Below the pieces are notes generated by a model, which saw only the letters and a program-made list of their open reading frames with translations, did not search any database and had not been told where the DNA came from. From assembly GCA_021234155.1 (NCBI GenBank), contig JAJEKV010000014.1, positions 3,923,563-3,987,562 of the forward strand: 64,000 nucleotides of DNA, in the 5' to 3' direction. Shown here piece after piece: positions 1 through 11,317 of this stretch. The position numbers were made by a program, and so were the translations under genes. The DNA is from Isoetes taiwanensis. Its lineage: Eukaryota; Streptophyta; Lycopodiopsida; Isoetales; Isoetaceae. The first letter of the stretch is position 1. Each line of letters opens with the position of its first letter.

Positions 1-114
1 CAACAATCTATCTTGAAATAATAATCCTGTAAATATGCAATGGAAAATCACATCAGCTTCACAACAATCTATCTTGAAATAATAATCCTGTAAATATGCA
101 ATGGAAAATCACAT
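1..114. repeat. Two-copy tandem duplication, 61 bp period
   Basis: The block beginning caacaatctatcttgaaata at position 1 recurs at position 62 with almost no change. The second copy diverges after about 53 bases. No coding sense is visible. Confidence 0.9.
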
Positions 115-240
115 TGTTGGATTTAAGTCTTAACAGTACATATTATCCTATATATGCACTCAATAAGAACTCTATATACACTAACTAAGAACTCTATATA
201 CAGTCAATAGGAACTATGTATGAATTGACAAATTGCAATA

Positions 241-353
241 ATTTGATTCGTTACCACAAATGACCTACGTGAGAACAAATTTTATGACTATCCAGAATTT
301 GATTCGTTACCACAAATGATTTACGTGAAAACAAACTTTATGACTATCCAGAA
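241..353. repeat. Two-copy tandem duplication, 56 bp period
   Basis: The block starting atttgattcgttaccacaaa at 241 is repeated from 297 with a few substitutions. Between this and the first duplication, about 160-230, a shorter motif around aactctatata is also repeated. Confidence 0.9.
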
Positions 354-434
354 TGTGCGATCGTTTGCTGGTGTAGTTAACTTCTTGGCAAAACCCTAGA
401 AATAAATGTGTGGCTTGCATATTGTATCTTTGAG

Positions 435-510
435 CATATGAAAAGGTAGGTTCTTGGGATATCTGATGCACACATATGAAAAGGTAGTTTCTTGGCATAC
501 CTGATGTACA
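435..510. repeat. Two-copy tandem duplication, 38 bp period
   Basis: catatgaaaaggtag at 435 recurs at 473 and the following bases are similar. It is the third two-copy duplication within the first 510 bases. Confidence 0.8.
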
Positions 511-1079
511 TGCATGCACTCCTATTTGCACAAAGACAAATGGGGCTTCTAATTGGGACAACTCCATGCAATGCACTTGGAATTTCCACAAAGACAAAAG
601 GTGCCTTCTGCCTGCAACATCAAAGATGATTACTGCTGCATGTTAAGAGCACAGCAAACAAAAACACAAAACCCAACACTATAAGAGCCCAGTGCTAGTT
701 ATCATGTGAGATACGGGAAACACCATCTTCAAAGAATGGCCGAAAACAAAGTTGGAACTCTTACACATAGCTCGGCCATATAATCAGACCAAATACATGT
801 AATCTATACAGTCAATATAGTACCTCCTTTTCATGCATTCCTTCAAAACATTCATAACTAATAACACACTTCTTCCTGCAATCTTACTTGCCTGATTTGT
901 TCATGCATGAGCCTTCTCCATCTCTTTCACCAGCAGATGCTTTCAAAATGCCCAAAACTATGAATTAATTTGGTTTTATACACTACTTGCATCTACTGAA
1001 AATAGCATACTGCATTAGATATACATATCAACTAAGGCGCTACCTATGGCAACATCACATTGGAGGCAAATATTGATAA
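511..1079. other. No gene recognised
   Basis: AT-rich sequence without a convincing open frame, splice structure or repeat that I can name. The open frame starting at 1046 runs straight into the LTR fragment and is explained by it. Confidence 0.6.
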
Positions 1080-1286
1080 TCCTGTTAGTGCTGACATTAT
1101 ATTATGCTTCCGATGTTATAGGAGCCCATAGAGGAAGGGCACGCAAGACACCTTCGTGTTCCTTTCTCGCATTAGGGATACCTTGGGTGCGGGATAGACG
1201 GAGGGCCCATGCGACCGAAGGGCTGGATAGGGGATTTCCCGCGAGATGTACGACCGGGCGTCGTATATTTGGTGCGGAACGTCACA
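1080..1286 (+). mobile_element. 3' end of a long terminal repeat (copy A), 5' truncated
   Basis: From about 1080 the sequence matches the last 210 bases of the complete LTR at 31685-33334, including the shared terminal string gaacgtcaca and the primer binding site just after it. The left part of the LTR is missing: similarity starts at the shared gttagtgctgac. The copies differ by scattered substitutions, so this is an old relative and not a recent duplicate. Confidence 0.85.
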
Positions 1287-1287
1287 A

Positions 1288-1299
1288 TGGTATCAAAGC
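1288..1299 (+). other. Retrotransposon primer binding site
   Basis: tggtatcaaagc lies one base after the LTR end. It differs by one base from tggtatcagagc, the usual plant retrotransposon site complementary to initiator tRNA-Met. An identical site follows the complete LTR at 33336. Confidence 0.8.
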
Positions 1300-1941
1300 A
1301 ATGTTCTTGGTTGACCAAGAGCTAGCACTGACCATATCCCTAAATAGGTAGATTAACTAGCCTAGTTAAGAAATGGAATGAGAATTCCAGTCTTGAACTG
1401 CGAAATGTGGGAGAATTTTTTTTTTCCCATTAGCAGGGTCAAAACTAGATTAAATTATAGTCTAAATGGTAGAAATAATATAGTCAAAAGAAATCTTCTA
1501 GTAATTTGAGTTCAAGTTGTTCATGAACCGCACCTTTTCAAGTGAAAATCGAACGAGAAATCGCTCAAAAGAAAGTTTGAAAGAAAATGGTGCGAAATGA
1601 CTAATATTTGGCCCAAAAGAAATAGGAAGTTTCGTGAAATAGTTAAGTGATTAAGGAAAGTACCTTAATTAATAACTCGTAGTTATAATAAATTTATTCT
1701 TAGAAAAAGTAGCCACTAAATATTTGGAAGCACCTTTACTCTTTAGGAGTTCTCAAAATTGTAGCCTGAATCTCTCCTTTGTCCTTGTAAAGCGAATTAT
1801 AAGCTAATCTCCGAAGCTGTCATAGAGTGTCCACTGAACGAACAGTCTGCGAGATTGATCCAAAGGTGTCGTGAATAGACACAATCAACCATCAATGGAG
1901 GCAAGAGCTCTCAAAGAGACCACTGTCAAAGAAACCAAATT

Positions 1942-2375
1942 GTTGGGAGGACCAAATAGGCAGCTAAGAAGGTTGGAAGCTCCAGCTTGCGCTTGAACGT
2001 TGAAGCACTCGCGGCGGACAATGGCAAACAAATTCTTGAGGTCCTGCGGCGTAGGCCAGACGACGAACCTAGCCACTCAAGCTCTTCAGATGAATCGTAT
2101 CACTCTTGGAGGAGCAACAACCTCGCACTTCAGGTGAATGATCGCGAGGCTCGGGAGAAATTGAGATCGTAGTGTCCGCTTTTGAAGTTTAAGAGCACGC
2201 AGCAGGAGCAACCTCGGCAAAAGGACAACCCCAACAGCAGGAAGAGCAGGTGAGGAGCACACAGCAGGAGCAACCTCGGCAATAGGAACAACTCCAGTAG
2301 CAGGAAGAGCAGGTGAAGAGCAAGCAGTAGGAGCAACCTCGGCAATAGGAGCAACTCCAGCAGCAAAAGGAGCCA
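1942..2375 (+). pseudogene. Degraded gag-like gene of copy A
   Basis: Around 1990-2110 the frame gives an Ala-Asp-Asn-Gly-Lys region followed by a Ser-rich SHSSSSDESYH segment. This aligns with the gag-like protein at 33934, which has ESSSSTDETFH at the matching place. Immediately upstream, at 1948-1968, the same frame reads RTK, stop, AAKK, where the other copy reads RTKCTARK. Downstream, three imperfect units of 62-63 bp (caacctcggcaa at 2209, 2271, 2334) encode Gln/Glu-rich sequence broken by stops and a 1 bp length difference. It is a pseudogene. Confidence 0.6.
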
Positions 2376-3179
2376 ACATTGCGGAAGAAAAGGGCATGGA
2401 GACAGTGGTCGCAAGGGAGGAAGAGACGTAGGCAAAAAAGAAGCTAACAAAGAGGCGTGAAGATAAGCGCGTGGGGTTTTTTTTTTTTTTTGGGGGGAGC
2501 ATGGTTGTCGAGAAACCACAACTGCATTTAACTAGAGGAGGACAAGTCCGAGCAGGAAGAACTGCACCAACAAGAGGGGGAGCAAGAGGCGGAAGAAGAG
2601 GAGGAGGAGAAAGCCCAAGCCCAAGCCACCTAAGAAGACGACCAAGAAGTACAAGATGAGCGATAAGCCATTCAAGCTGAAGCAAGACATCGAGTACGAG
2701 AAGTAGAAGGTAGCATACAAGATTTATCTCCGTCGATGGATCCGACATAATTACCAATACTGCAAGCAGATTGCCGAGGTTCGTCAAAGACGGCCGACTA
2801 GGGTCAAAAAGCAAGCCTCTACCACCTCGACCCGATCTTTGAAGAAGGTCTGCTATGGACCAAATTCCAAGCATAGTAGAGCTACTTAAGAGATCTGGCA
2901 TTTCCAACAGTGCACCAATCTGATGATTCGGAGAGCCTCTTTCGAGTGTCTACATCGAGAGAATATGCAGGAGTTCAAGAGGGACTATTGTGTCACACCA
3001 ACGATAATGCGGTCTTGCTAAGAAGCGGCCGAAGTGGAGCGCCATTCACATCAAGAGGATAGCCATTATGCTCAAGGACATGAACTTGGCACGGAGGATT
3101 AGAAAAGATAAAATTTAGGAATTTTTGCGTAAAATTTTGAGCTTGTATATATATATACAAGTGGTTGTACTATGAGGGA

Positions 3180-4290
3180 GTGCACAAATTTTAAGCCATC
3201 CAATGAAGAGTCTATAAAGATTCTCTTAGATTCTTCAAGGCTCAGAAAAAATTTCTCTAGATTCTCGAAGATTTTATGAAGATTCCCTTAGATTCCCCTG
3301 GATTCTCTTAAGATTCTCATAAATTCTTTAAGATTCTCTTGAGATTCCCCTAAATTCTCAAAGATTAACCCAAATTTCCTTTAGATTCTCCAAGATTCTA
3401 TGTAGATTCTCCTAAATTCCCATAGATTCTATGAAGATTCCCCTGTAAAACACATCCAATATGAAAGATTCCCTAAGATTCCACAAAGGTTCTTCTAGAT
3501 TCTTAAGATTCTACAAATATTCCTCTAGATTCTTTAAGATTGTATATAGATTTTATGTAGATTCCCCTAGATTCCTTTAGATATTATGTATATTCATCTA
3601 GATTCCATTAGATCTATGTACATTCCCCTAGATTCTCCAAGATTCCATTAAAGGTCATGTAGATTCTCAAAGACTTTATGAAGATGCACTTAGATTCTGC
3701 TAGATTTCCTAAGATTCTCTTAAGATTCCCATAAATTCCTAATGCTGTTGAAAAATTCCTCTAGATTCTCCAAGATTCTATGTAGATTCTCCTAAATTCC
3801 CATAGATTCTATGAAGACTCCCATGCTAAACACATCCAATGAAGATTCCCATGCAAGACACATCCAATGTGAAAGATTCCTTAAGATTCCACAAAGGTTT
3901 TTCTAGATTCTACAAAGATTCCTCTAAATTCTCTAAGATTGCATATAGATTTTATGTAGATTCCCCTAGATTCCTTTAAATATTATGTATATTCCCCTAG
4001 ATTCCATTAGATCTATGTACATTCCCCTAGATTCTCCAAGATTCCATTAAAGATCATGTAGATTCTCAAAGACTTTATGAAGATGCACTTAGATTCTGCT
4101 AGATTTCCTAAGATTCTCTTAAGATTCCCTAATTCTGTTGAGATTCCTCTAGATTCCCCAAGTTTCTATGAAGATTCTCCTAGATCCCCTTAGATTCTAC
4201 CCCTAGGTATTTCAAGACTAGATTCTCTTACATTCCTATAGATTCCATAAAATTCCAAGATTCCAAGAAGATTCTTAGTATTCGATCACA
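3180..4290. repeat. Degenerate AGATTC array with a 399 bp higher-order duplication
   Basis: For about 1.1 kb the sequence is made of variants of agattctc/agattccc every 10-14 bases, with almost no other content. Superimposed is a tandem duplication: the segment containing agactttatgaagatgcact at 3671 is repeated at 4070, a 399 bp period, and similarity extends over nearly the whole unit. No coding potential. Confidence 0.9.
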
Positions 4291-4870
4291 TTCGCTTCAA
4301 CTGCAGCGGAACGATATCAAACCACTACTCATTGGAAAGCTCTCGATGAGAGGAATCCAAGGGCGTGGGCCCCACCTTTATCCGATCCCTTTGCTGCAAG
4401 TTACGAGCCTTTGAAGACAATTACAAAAAAGAAGCTTCCTCGAAAGTCCTTCCATAAATGTTGATGCCACCTCAACTCCTTTAATAAAATAAATTGCAAC
4501 TTGATAAAAAACTTAATGGCCAAGATTTCTCCTCCCCTTTCTTATCCTAGGGCTGAGATTGGCTACACCAAAAAGCACCTTTAGGGACCTTCCTTGCACC
4601 TTCTTGACAAAAATTAAGGGCTATGATTTTGCCTTTCCCCCTTGATCCGACGGTCTAGAGGCATGGTGCATGCCCCATGCATGACCCCATGTAGATCCTA
4701 AGGCCGTAGTTGTGCCACCTCATTGGCCCCCAAATAGACGGCCTAGATTCATTTCAATATGTAAACGATCCATGGGTACATCGTTTCCCATGGACACATA
4801 GAATAATTATATGATATATTATGATATATGTTCCTAGAATTAATGATAGAAGAAACGAAAAGAAAAAAAG
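4291..4870. other. No gene recognised
   Basis: Unique-looking sequence between the AGATTC array and the next tandem array. I see no convincing frame. It may be part of an older retroelement, but nothing here identifies it. Confidence 0.5.
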
Positions 4871-5420
4871 AAGTCAAAGTCAATGTCAGCTCGGGTCACT
4901 CCGCCCCAAAGACCCCTGCGTCGTGAACACAGGCACCTTTTGTGCGGAGTAACCCGAGCCGCCCTTGTTTGCACACATGCTTGTCAGATTGACATGAAAT
5001 AAGTTACTAGATATTCTAGAATTGAGTCAATCTTGCATCCCAACACTTTAAAATTCCCAAAAATGTTGTCAAATTGTCAAAGTTGACCCATTCAGGTTAC
5101 TCTGTGCCAAAGCCCCCTGCATCGAGAACGCATATCCCTTCTGCGTTCTCGCCCATGTTTGCACTTATACTTCTCAGAGCAACATGAAATAAATTAGTAT
5201 ATAGCCTAGAACAGAGGAAATCATGCATTCTAGCATTTTCCATTTTCCATTTTCCATTTTCGATTTTCGATTTCCCATTTTTCAAAAAGGTTAGGGATTT
5301 GCCAAAGTTGACCCACTCGAGTCATCTGCACCAGAGGCCTATGCGTTGAGAAAGCAGACACATATTGCGCGGAGTAATCTGAGTGACAGGTTCTTGCAAA
5401 GAAATTTTGCAAAATTGCCT
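4871..5420. repeat. Tandem array, about 200-225 bp period, 2.5 copies
   Basis: Each unit contains a tgacccaytc/gtcac box, a ccccctgcrtcgagaac-like box and a gcggagtaa-type box. Anchors lie at 4913, 5114 and about 5341. The third copy is longer because the preceding unit contains an expanded attttcc microsatellite. Confidence 0.75.
5230..5276. repeat. Heptanucleotide microsatellite (attttcc/attttcg)n
   Basis: Five or six near-perfect seven-base units lie inside the second unit of the surrounding tandem array, so the expansion postdates the array. Confidence 0.85.
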
Positions 5421-8030
5421 AGAAAAAGTTTTCCATGCTCATTTTAGCTATTTGCCATGCATTCTAATGTCTTATAACACTCCATTCTAGCTTTCCAATC
5501 CATTTGAACCTCATCTTAAAAAAAATTCCATAGTAGCGGGAATCAAACCTCCCACCCACAAGGATGGACCCTCCAAACCCCCCCGTGCCAACTACTGAGG
5601 GCGGGCATCGTTTAGGTTTAAATTATAATCCTTAATTAAATTTAAGCTTTAACCATGTTAGATAATATTAATGGCCAAGACCCTTAGAGTTAGAACCAAG
5701 ACCCTAACATCTGCATTCATCTTAGCTTAGTTGTCATTCTTATCTTGCTAAGTGTCTTCTTGTCTACACATAGATAGTATAATCAAGACTTTTTCTTAGC
5801 AACCCGGTATGACACACCAACACACGTTATAGACGCACCACCATCAAGTGTCTCCCGCCTTGCCTTCGTATCATAGATAATTATCTAGGAATTCATTCTA
5901 CCTAGGTAATTTCGTCCAAAACACCAAATACACCCATAAAATGTAAATAAGTACCCTTCTCGGTGCCTAGAATGCCAAGGGGGTCATTTGGGGTTAGAGT
6001 GGATAAAGGCATAAGTATAGAGATTGTAGAGTAAGTAGACATAAATAATTGTTGTTGTTGTTGTGGTAGTACTACCTTGCTTGTGCACTTTAGGGCAGTC
6101 AAATAGATCAGGGGAACCTTCATTATAGATCCTCGAGCCCGCCACACGGGAGCCACTTGACAACATCGACGAATTTGAATGCAGAGGGCAATCTTACGGA
6201 GGAAACTTCAGCAAAGCAAAGGTCAAGGTGGTGCACAGGGAACCTCCGACACAATAATAAAGAGGAACCTATAGAAAGGATTATTGAGACATCAAGGTTA
6301 GGAACATGAGTTGCAAAGAAGGGTTATGCAATAGCCAATGGGCATCATGGCACTTACACGATGGATCACATTAAGGGAGGAATATCTCCTCGTCAAGGGT
6401 ATTCTTCAAATGCCATATTGTTTCAAGGAAGGGGACCACATCGACGACTAATGTCACAACTACGCCACCAATAAATAGATGACTTCATCGACTTGTGACA
6501 TCAAGAGTTTCTAAACGAGGAGATCGGTCATATCTTCTAGGACGGGCAACTATCTCAGATATACAGGCCCATAGTAGTATCAAATTTAGACCTCAAGCAA
6601 AATGCTTTGACTAAGAAGGAATTACAAGTCAACAAAGAAGGGTTGCTCAGGAATAAAAATACGGCCAGACTGCAACCAACTTCTTCCTCATCGACCCCGA
6701 TACTTCAGAGCAGCTACATCAGCCTCGACACCATCTCAAGATCATGACGATCTTCCACCTTAGAGATTGGAGGTCAAACACCAACAAGAAGAGGCACCAT
6801 GGGGGACCAAATACCAGCATTACTAACTAATCAGTCAAGATTATAGTCCCTGCACATGGATGCAAATAGACTTTTCTCAGGAAGAGAAGTTGCACAGTTA
6901 TAAAGCCCTCAACATTGTTATCAGCCTTATAACAACAGCATGCGACTGCCAAGACGAAGAATCAAATTGACAAGGTCAACACAACAGTATCAATTCAGAA
7001 GTTAGAAGAATCATCCTCAAATCTTGTAACCTCCAAGGCAGATAAGTCGACATGAAAGATTCTACAGAGTGGAGAACATTACCTTCAAGCCTTTGGGGAT
7101 GTGACACCGAGACTTTATGTTGCCCACTACATCATCAAGCCCACTAATGTGGATAACTTTAATGAAGGTAGTCAATATCAATATTAAGGACGAGCATGGT
7201 CGGAATATGTTGGACAAAAAAAGGGGGGGAGGAGGGCACATGAATCATTATACAATGACTCCAAGGAGATCAGATTTTTCAACAAAATTGTGGATCATTG
7301 TCTTGCTACTCCGAATGACTAATGACTACACCAGCTTTTAGCAAGCTAGAGGACCTATCGGATAGTTGAATATCTTAGAATTATAGGTGGTAACATCCAT
7401 GATGGGATTCGGACGAAATTTTGAGTAGATTTTTGTCATTTCTTTTAGAAAGGATGATCCAAGAATTGAGCAAAGCTTCAAGGATTGCGAAGAACAATAT
7501 ATGGAGTACTAAAATTATATACATTCGCTGACAGATATCCAACTTATCGAAACCTCTTCGTGAGTTTGATCATCTCCTAAGCAGGATTCAATAATAGGAT
7601 AACCATCAACCATGTACATGACGAGTACCTCCACAATATAAGGAATATCCGACCCAATGAAGAGAAGCAATCTAACAAGTCCAACCAACTTCTTAGATGG
7701 CATCATTTCAAAGGTGGGACTACTTTAAGAGGGCAATAATTAAGAAAGGGGAGATTCTAGAGTATAGATTATACCTAAAACAAGAATAATTATTTACTTA
7801 TATAGTTTTTTATATGTGTTCAAAGGAAATGTCATGTCGACAAAATTAACCTGTAACCTTGCACCTCCTAGATGGCGGGCATCTTTAAGAGCAAGACTCT
7901 TAAGTCTAAATCTAGGCCAGTAATTATGGCAAGGCCGAGTAATTAGCAGCACCAAAGGAACAAGAGTCAAGTTCGACATCAACTGTAAGTAGAGCAAAGT
8001 GAAGCATCGGCACCAAGTTATATACATCAG
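5421..8030 (+). other. Decayed, unresolved retroelement-like sequence
   Basis: No intact frame. The stretch leads directly into recognisable gypsy protease/RT sequence at 8035, so part of it is probably the gag region of that element, but I could not identify a nucleocapsid knuckle or other gag signature. A short (ttg)n run lies at 6050-6064. Confidence 0.4.
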
Positions 8031-8034
8031 CAAG

Positions 8035-8437
8035 TATGACCTCATAATAGACATGGAATATTAAAGCCGACTAAGGCAATAATTGATTATCATAAGCAAG
8101 AGATGTCTATCCTAGCACCAAATGGCAAGCAACTCACAATTAAAGTTAAGTAATTTTAGTCACGCAACGCATGTCAGTGAAGCAATTACTTAAGTGCATC
8201 ATGAGGGATGAGGTTGTACATACTTAAGCTGGGAGCCGTCGACCCCGACGACAAGAATAAGAAGGAAGATGCTACTTTGGAATAGTTGCCTCGGCCGATT
8301 ACTAAGCTAATCAAGAAGTTCCACGATATAACTTCGGATGAAATTCAAGAGTTTTTGCCCCATAGAGGCGTAGAGTGTGAAATCACTCTTGCACTAGATG
8401 CAGAGCCAACATACAAAGCTTTTTATAGAATATGTAG
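8035..8437 (+). pseudogene. Ty3/gypsy protease end and start of reverse transcriptase, broken
   Basis: At 8035 the frame reads YDLIIDM, the usual gypsy protease C-terminal YDxILGMDW region. After a frameshift, 8076-8147 reads AIIDYHKQEM followed by APNGKQLTIK, the segment that normally follows. At 8330-8437 comes EFLPHRGVECEITL and AEPTYKAFYR, the conserved start of gypsy RT. The RT stops at 8437 and resumes at about 10640. Frameshifts and stops show it is dead. Confidence 0.85.
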
Positions 8438-8605
8438 CATAATAACAGGGGGTTACTTTTTGTTTTTTATACGCTTTTCCACATGGTTTTTCTATGATTT
8501 CGTTGTTGTATTCATTGAGGTGTACTAAATAGTATTTCTAGATTGCACCCTTTATGGGCCGTTAATTTTCGTTGGCTGAAACAATCCGAGGGTTGTTGTC
8601 TTTCT

Positions 8606-8832
8606 CTGCATGTTTGTGCATGAACACTGCGCATGTGTATGCATGTGCATGTGCACGTGCATGTGCACGTGTGTGCATGTGCATGTGCATGTGCATGTGC
8701 ATGTGCATGTGCATGTGCACGTGTGTGCATGTGCATGTGCATGTGTATTCTGCTTGTGCATGTGCATGTGCATGTGCATGTGCATGTGCATGTGCATGTG
8801 CATGTGCATGCGCATGTGCATGTGTACTTGCC
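8606..8832. repeat. Hexanucleotide microsatellite (tgtgca)n
   Basis: About 220 bases of almost pure alternating pyrimidine-purine sequence, mainly tgtgca/tgcatg with a few cgtg variants and one interruption near 8748-8755. Long open frames in several registers here are artefacts of the repeat. Confidence 0.95.
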
Positions 8833-9510
8833 CTCTTGGATTCTTGTTGCCGGAGTGGATGTTTGCTGATGGAAGGTTATCACGAGATGGATTTTTTGCT
8901 CACATTTACAAAGGTATTTGTTTTTTTAATGTTTCTTCAGTTAATATAATGGTATTTTTTACAAGATATTGGTTTTCGATTCTACAATGCAATGCTTTAA
9001 ACCCGCCTTTGTTTCCTTCACTTTGTCTCGTTCTAAGATTTGTTGCGATTCTAAAAAGAGTTTAGAGTTTTAGGCCCTCTGTTTGCTTCCAACTTCTTGG
9101 ATATTCCTGGCCTGCTGGATTATTCATAGTAACCAGCCTTTAGCTTCAATCAACAGGCGGATTATTCCATGCCGCTTTCTGAGTCGTGCAGATCAGTCAA
9201 ACAGTGGCCATATGGAGCATCCAAAATCATATGGATTGATAAACAATGGTTTCATTGTGAAAGAGAAATAGTCAGAAATGAAGTAACACGTGGAATGCTA
9301 ACAGAGCAAGCTTGCTTCAAAACCTCTATCCTTGATCTCGCTTCACCGATCACATTACGAAACCTACTCCACATCACCAAACCGGGCCGATTCTCTTCAC
9401 TTGTTAAACCAAAGCCGGCAACCCGTGAGAAAGTGTCACTAAGTTCTTTATGAACCTCACCAATTGTTACTTTAGAGAGTAACGTTGATGTTGTTGTCTT
9501 TCATGCAATG

Positions 9511-9668
9511 GTTTGTGAATAAAACATTATTGTCAAGCATATCAATGTCTAAAGCTTTTATTTGATTCAATTTTATTTTGTTACTAAAGGTTTGTGAATA
9601 AAACATTATTGTAGAGCATATCAGTGTCAAAAGCTTTTATTGATTCAATTTTATTTCACTAGTAAAAT
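9511..9668. repeat. Two-copy tandem duplication, 79 bp period
   Basis: The block starting gtttgtgaataaaacattat at 9511 repeats from 9590 with several substitutions. Confidence 0.85.
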
Positions 9669-10376
9669 TCTATTTTCTAAATTAATATCAATCTAACCAA
9701 TTTCTTTCCTTTACGTTCATGCAGACTATAGAATCTCTCAATCCATCAATTCCACATGACATTTCTTCGATGCCTGAAGTCAACATGATGTTGATCCAAC
9801 ATTACTGTACTAGAGAATCCAATAAATGAAGATCAAGTTCAATTAGTCCTGCCACCATCAGCGCAACCACCACCTGCGCATGGCGAAGACCCTATTGATG
9901 TGTTGTTATTATGGTTGGTTGGTTGGTTGGGTTTACGTGCGCAAGTAAATAGGCTAACTGCCCTCTGCAGATTGTTTGATAGGCAAATCAACGAAGATGT
10001 ATATCGTATCTTAAGCCGCTATCTATTTTGAGTGCTTCAAAATTGCTATAATACTCTTGCTGTCTTCAATGGCTTAATAAATTTTTATTTAATATGCTTT
10101 TAAAGCGTATGTAATTAAGTTACATTATGCTCTAATATTATAGTTACTCAGGCTTCATATTAGTTTTTTTTTTTTTTTTGTTATAATGCTAGATATTAGA
10201 TATTCATGTTTTGCATGTTTACATGTTTTTACATATGTTTGGTTTTTTTAGGGCCCGAAGGGCCCAAAATTTTTTTTAATATAACAACCAATACACAACT
10301 ACCATTAACATTAATTATCACAACCATTGGATCCAACACATTTAAATTAAAATCCCCCTTAAACCCCCTTTGGTTT

Positions 10377-10641
10377 GGGTGCATATTCACACGGGGGGTG
10401 ACGTAGGGCAGCGAGAGCCCTTATAATTATATTTTGCACGTACAAAATCAACACCATATAGTATTTTGCTTCAAATCTTATAGTATTTTGCAAATCTTGT
10501 TATACAGTATAGCAAATTTTGTACTTGCATACCCCACAAACGAGGAATTTTACGTACGGTGTAGATTAAGGAATAAGGGGTGAATATGCCTATCCAACAG
10601 CTCTCGTTGCCTGGAGTCACCCCCCGTGTGAATATGCACCC
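10377..10641. mobile_element. Short inverted-repeat (MITE-like) unit
   Basis: gggtgcatattcacacgggg at 10377 recurs as its exact reverse complement ending at 10641. Similarity continues inward for about 44 bases (gcgagagccc against gctctcgttgcc). The unit is 265 bp with no coding capacity. No clear direct target duplication is visible, partly because the right end abuts the interrupted gypsy RT. Confidence 0.7.
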
Positions 10642-11060
10642 CCGAGCTAGCAGAGCTCAAGAAGCAGTTGTAGGAGTTGCTCGACTTGAGCATGCTTTCG
10701 GCCAGAATGGAAATCGGAAGATGTATATCAACCTTTGGCAGCTCAATAAACAGATGACGTAATGGATCAGCCCCAAGGAGTAAGATTCTTCTACAAAATC
10801 GACTGAAGATCGGGCAATCATCAAATAAGGATGAAGGGGGAAGATATTTATAAGACTGCTTCAAAACACGGTATGGGCACTATGAGTTCACAGTAATGCC
10901 CACGAGTCTATCGAATGCTCCATCGGCTTTTATGCACTTGAGGAATGACATCTTCAAAGATTTCTTGGATGAGTTCGTCATCAATTTTTCTTCGACGACA
11001 TGGTGATCTATAGCAAATCAATGGAGGAGCATGCACCATTTGAGGAGAGCCTTGGCAATG
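10640..11060 (+). pseudogene. Ty3/gypsy reverse transcriptase, second part
   Basis: Resumption of the RT split at 8437. The frame shows PELAELKKQ, then [21 protein letters not shown] and [13 protein letters not shown], the standard gypsy RT palm blocks. The FLDDI active-site box is frameshifted (the region after FVI reads NFSSTTW instead). It ends in an IYSKSMEEH-like segment near 11030. From 11061 to about 11290 no domain is recognisable. Confidence 0.85.
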
Positions 11061-11317
11061 TAAAGACGGTGCCGCTTGTTGGCAAGTTTTTGAAATATCA
11101 TTTTGCAACACCATCTCCACATTGATAAGTGAATTCGGTAAGAAGATAGAAGAAGCCATCTCCTCTAGCATGGAGTTCAAGCACATATGGGCTAGTCTTT
11201 ACAAGTGTCAAAGATAGATAAGATAGATAGATAGTAGAGACCTTCAAGCATCTTAAAAAAAGAAGGCAATATTTTATATCACAAGAACAAGCTATACGTA
11301 CCTGAAGCATCAGGAGT

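Larger units (their letters stand above)
1287..3130 (+). mobile_element. Internal region of LTR retroelement copy A, decayed
   Basis: This stretch follows the LTR end and binding site. It carries a gag-like N-terminal segment at about 1942-2170, a Q/E-rich tandem stretch at 2190-2375, a Lys/Arg/Glu-rich stretch to about 2660 and basic, broken coding-like sequence to about 3100. A 14-base T run at 2477-2490 interrupts it. No protease, reverse transcriptase or integrase motif is seen, so the copy is truncated or belongs to a non-autonomous family. Confidence 0.65.
8438..10641. mobile_element. 2.2 kb insertion splitting the gypsy RT
   Basis: Gypsy RT homology breaks off at 8437 and resumes about 10640 at the expected next residues (PELAELKKQ). 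The insertion has weakly matching ends: gcataataacagggggttac on the left and the reverse complement of gtcaccccccgtgtgaatatgc on the right. Short flank similarity (gaatatgta versus gaatatgca) could be a target duplication. No transposase is recognisable. The content is a TGTGCA microsatellite, a 79 bp duplication and a 265 bp inverted-repeat unit at the right end. It could be two adjacent insertions. Confidence 0.55.

Noticed and set aside
1046-1351. 101-codon open frame starting MATSHWRQI with a hydrophobic N-terminus
   Set aside because: It runs into the LTR end and primer binding site, which have a related copy at 33125-33400. The frame is a by-product of LTR sequence.
2086-2907. 273-codon minus-strand frame, Leu-rich
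   Set aside because: It is antisense to the Q/E-rich gag repeats; repeated cag/gag codons read as ctg/ctc on the other strand.
8512-9065. Several long Cys/Met/His/Val frames on both strands
   Set aside because: They are translations of the (tgtgca)n microsatellite in different registers.
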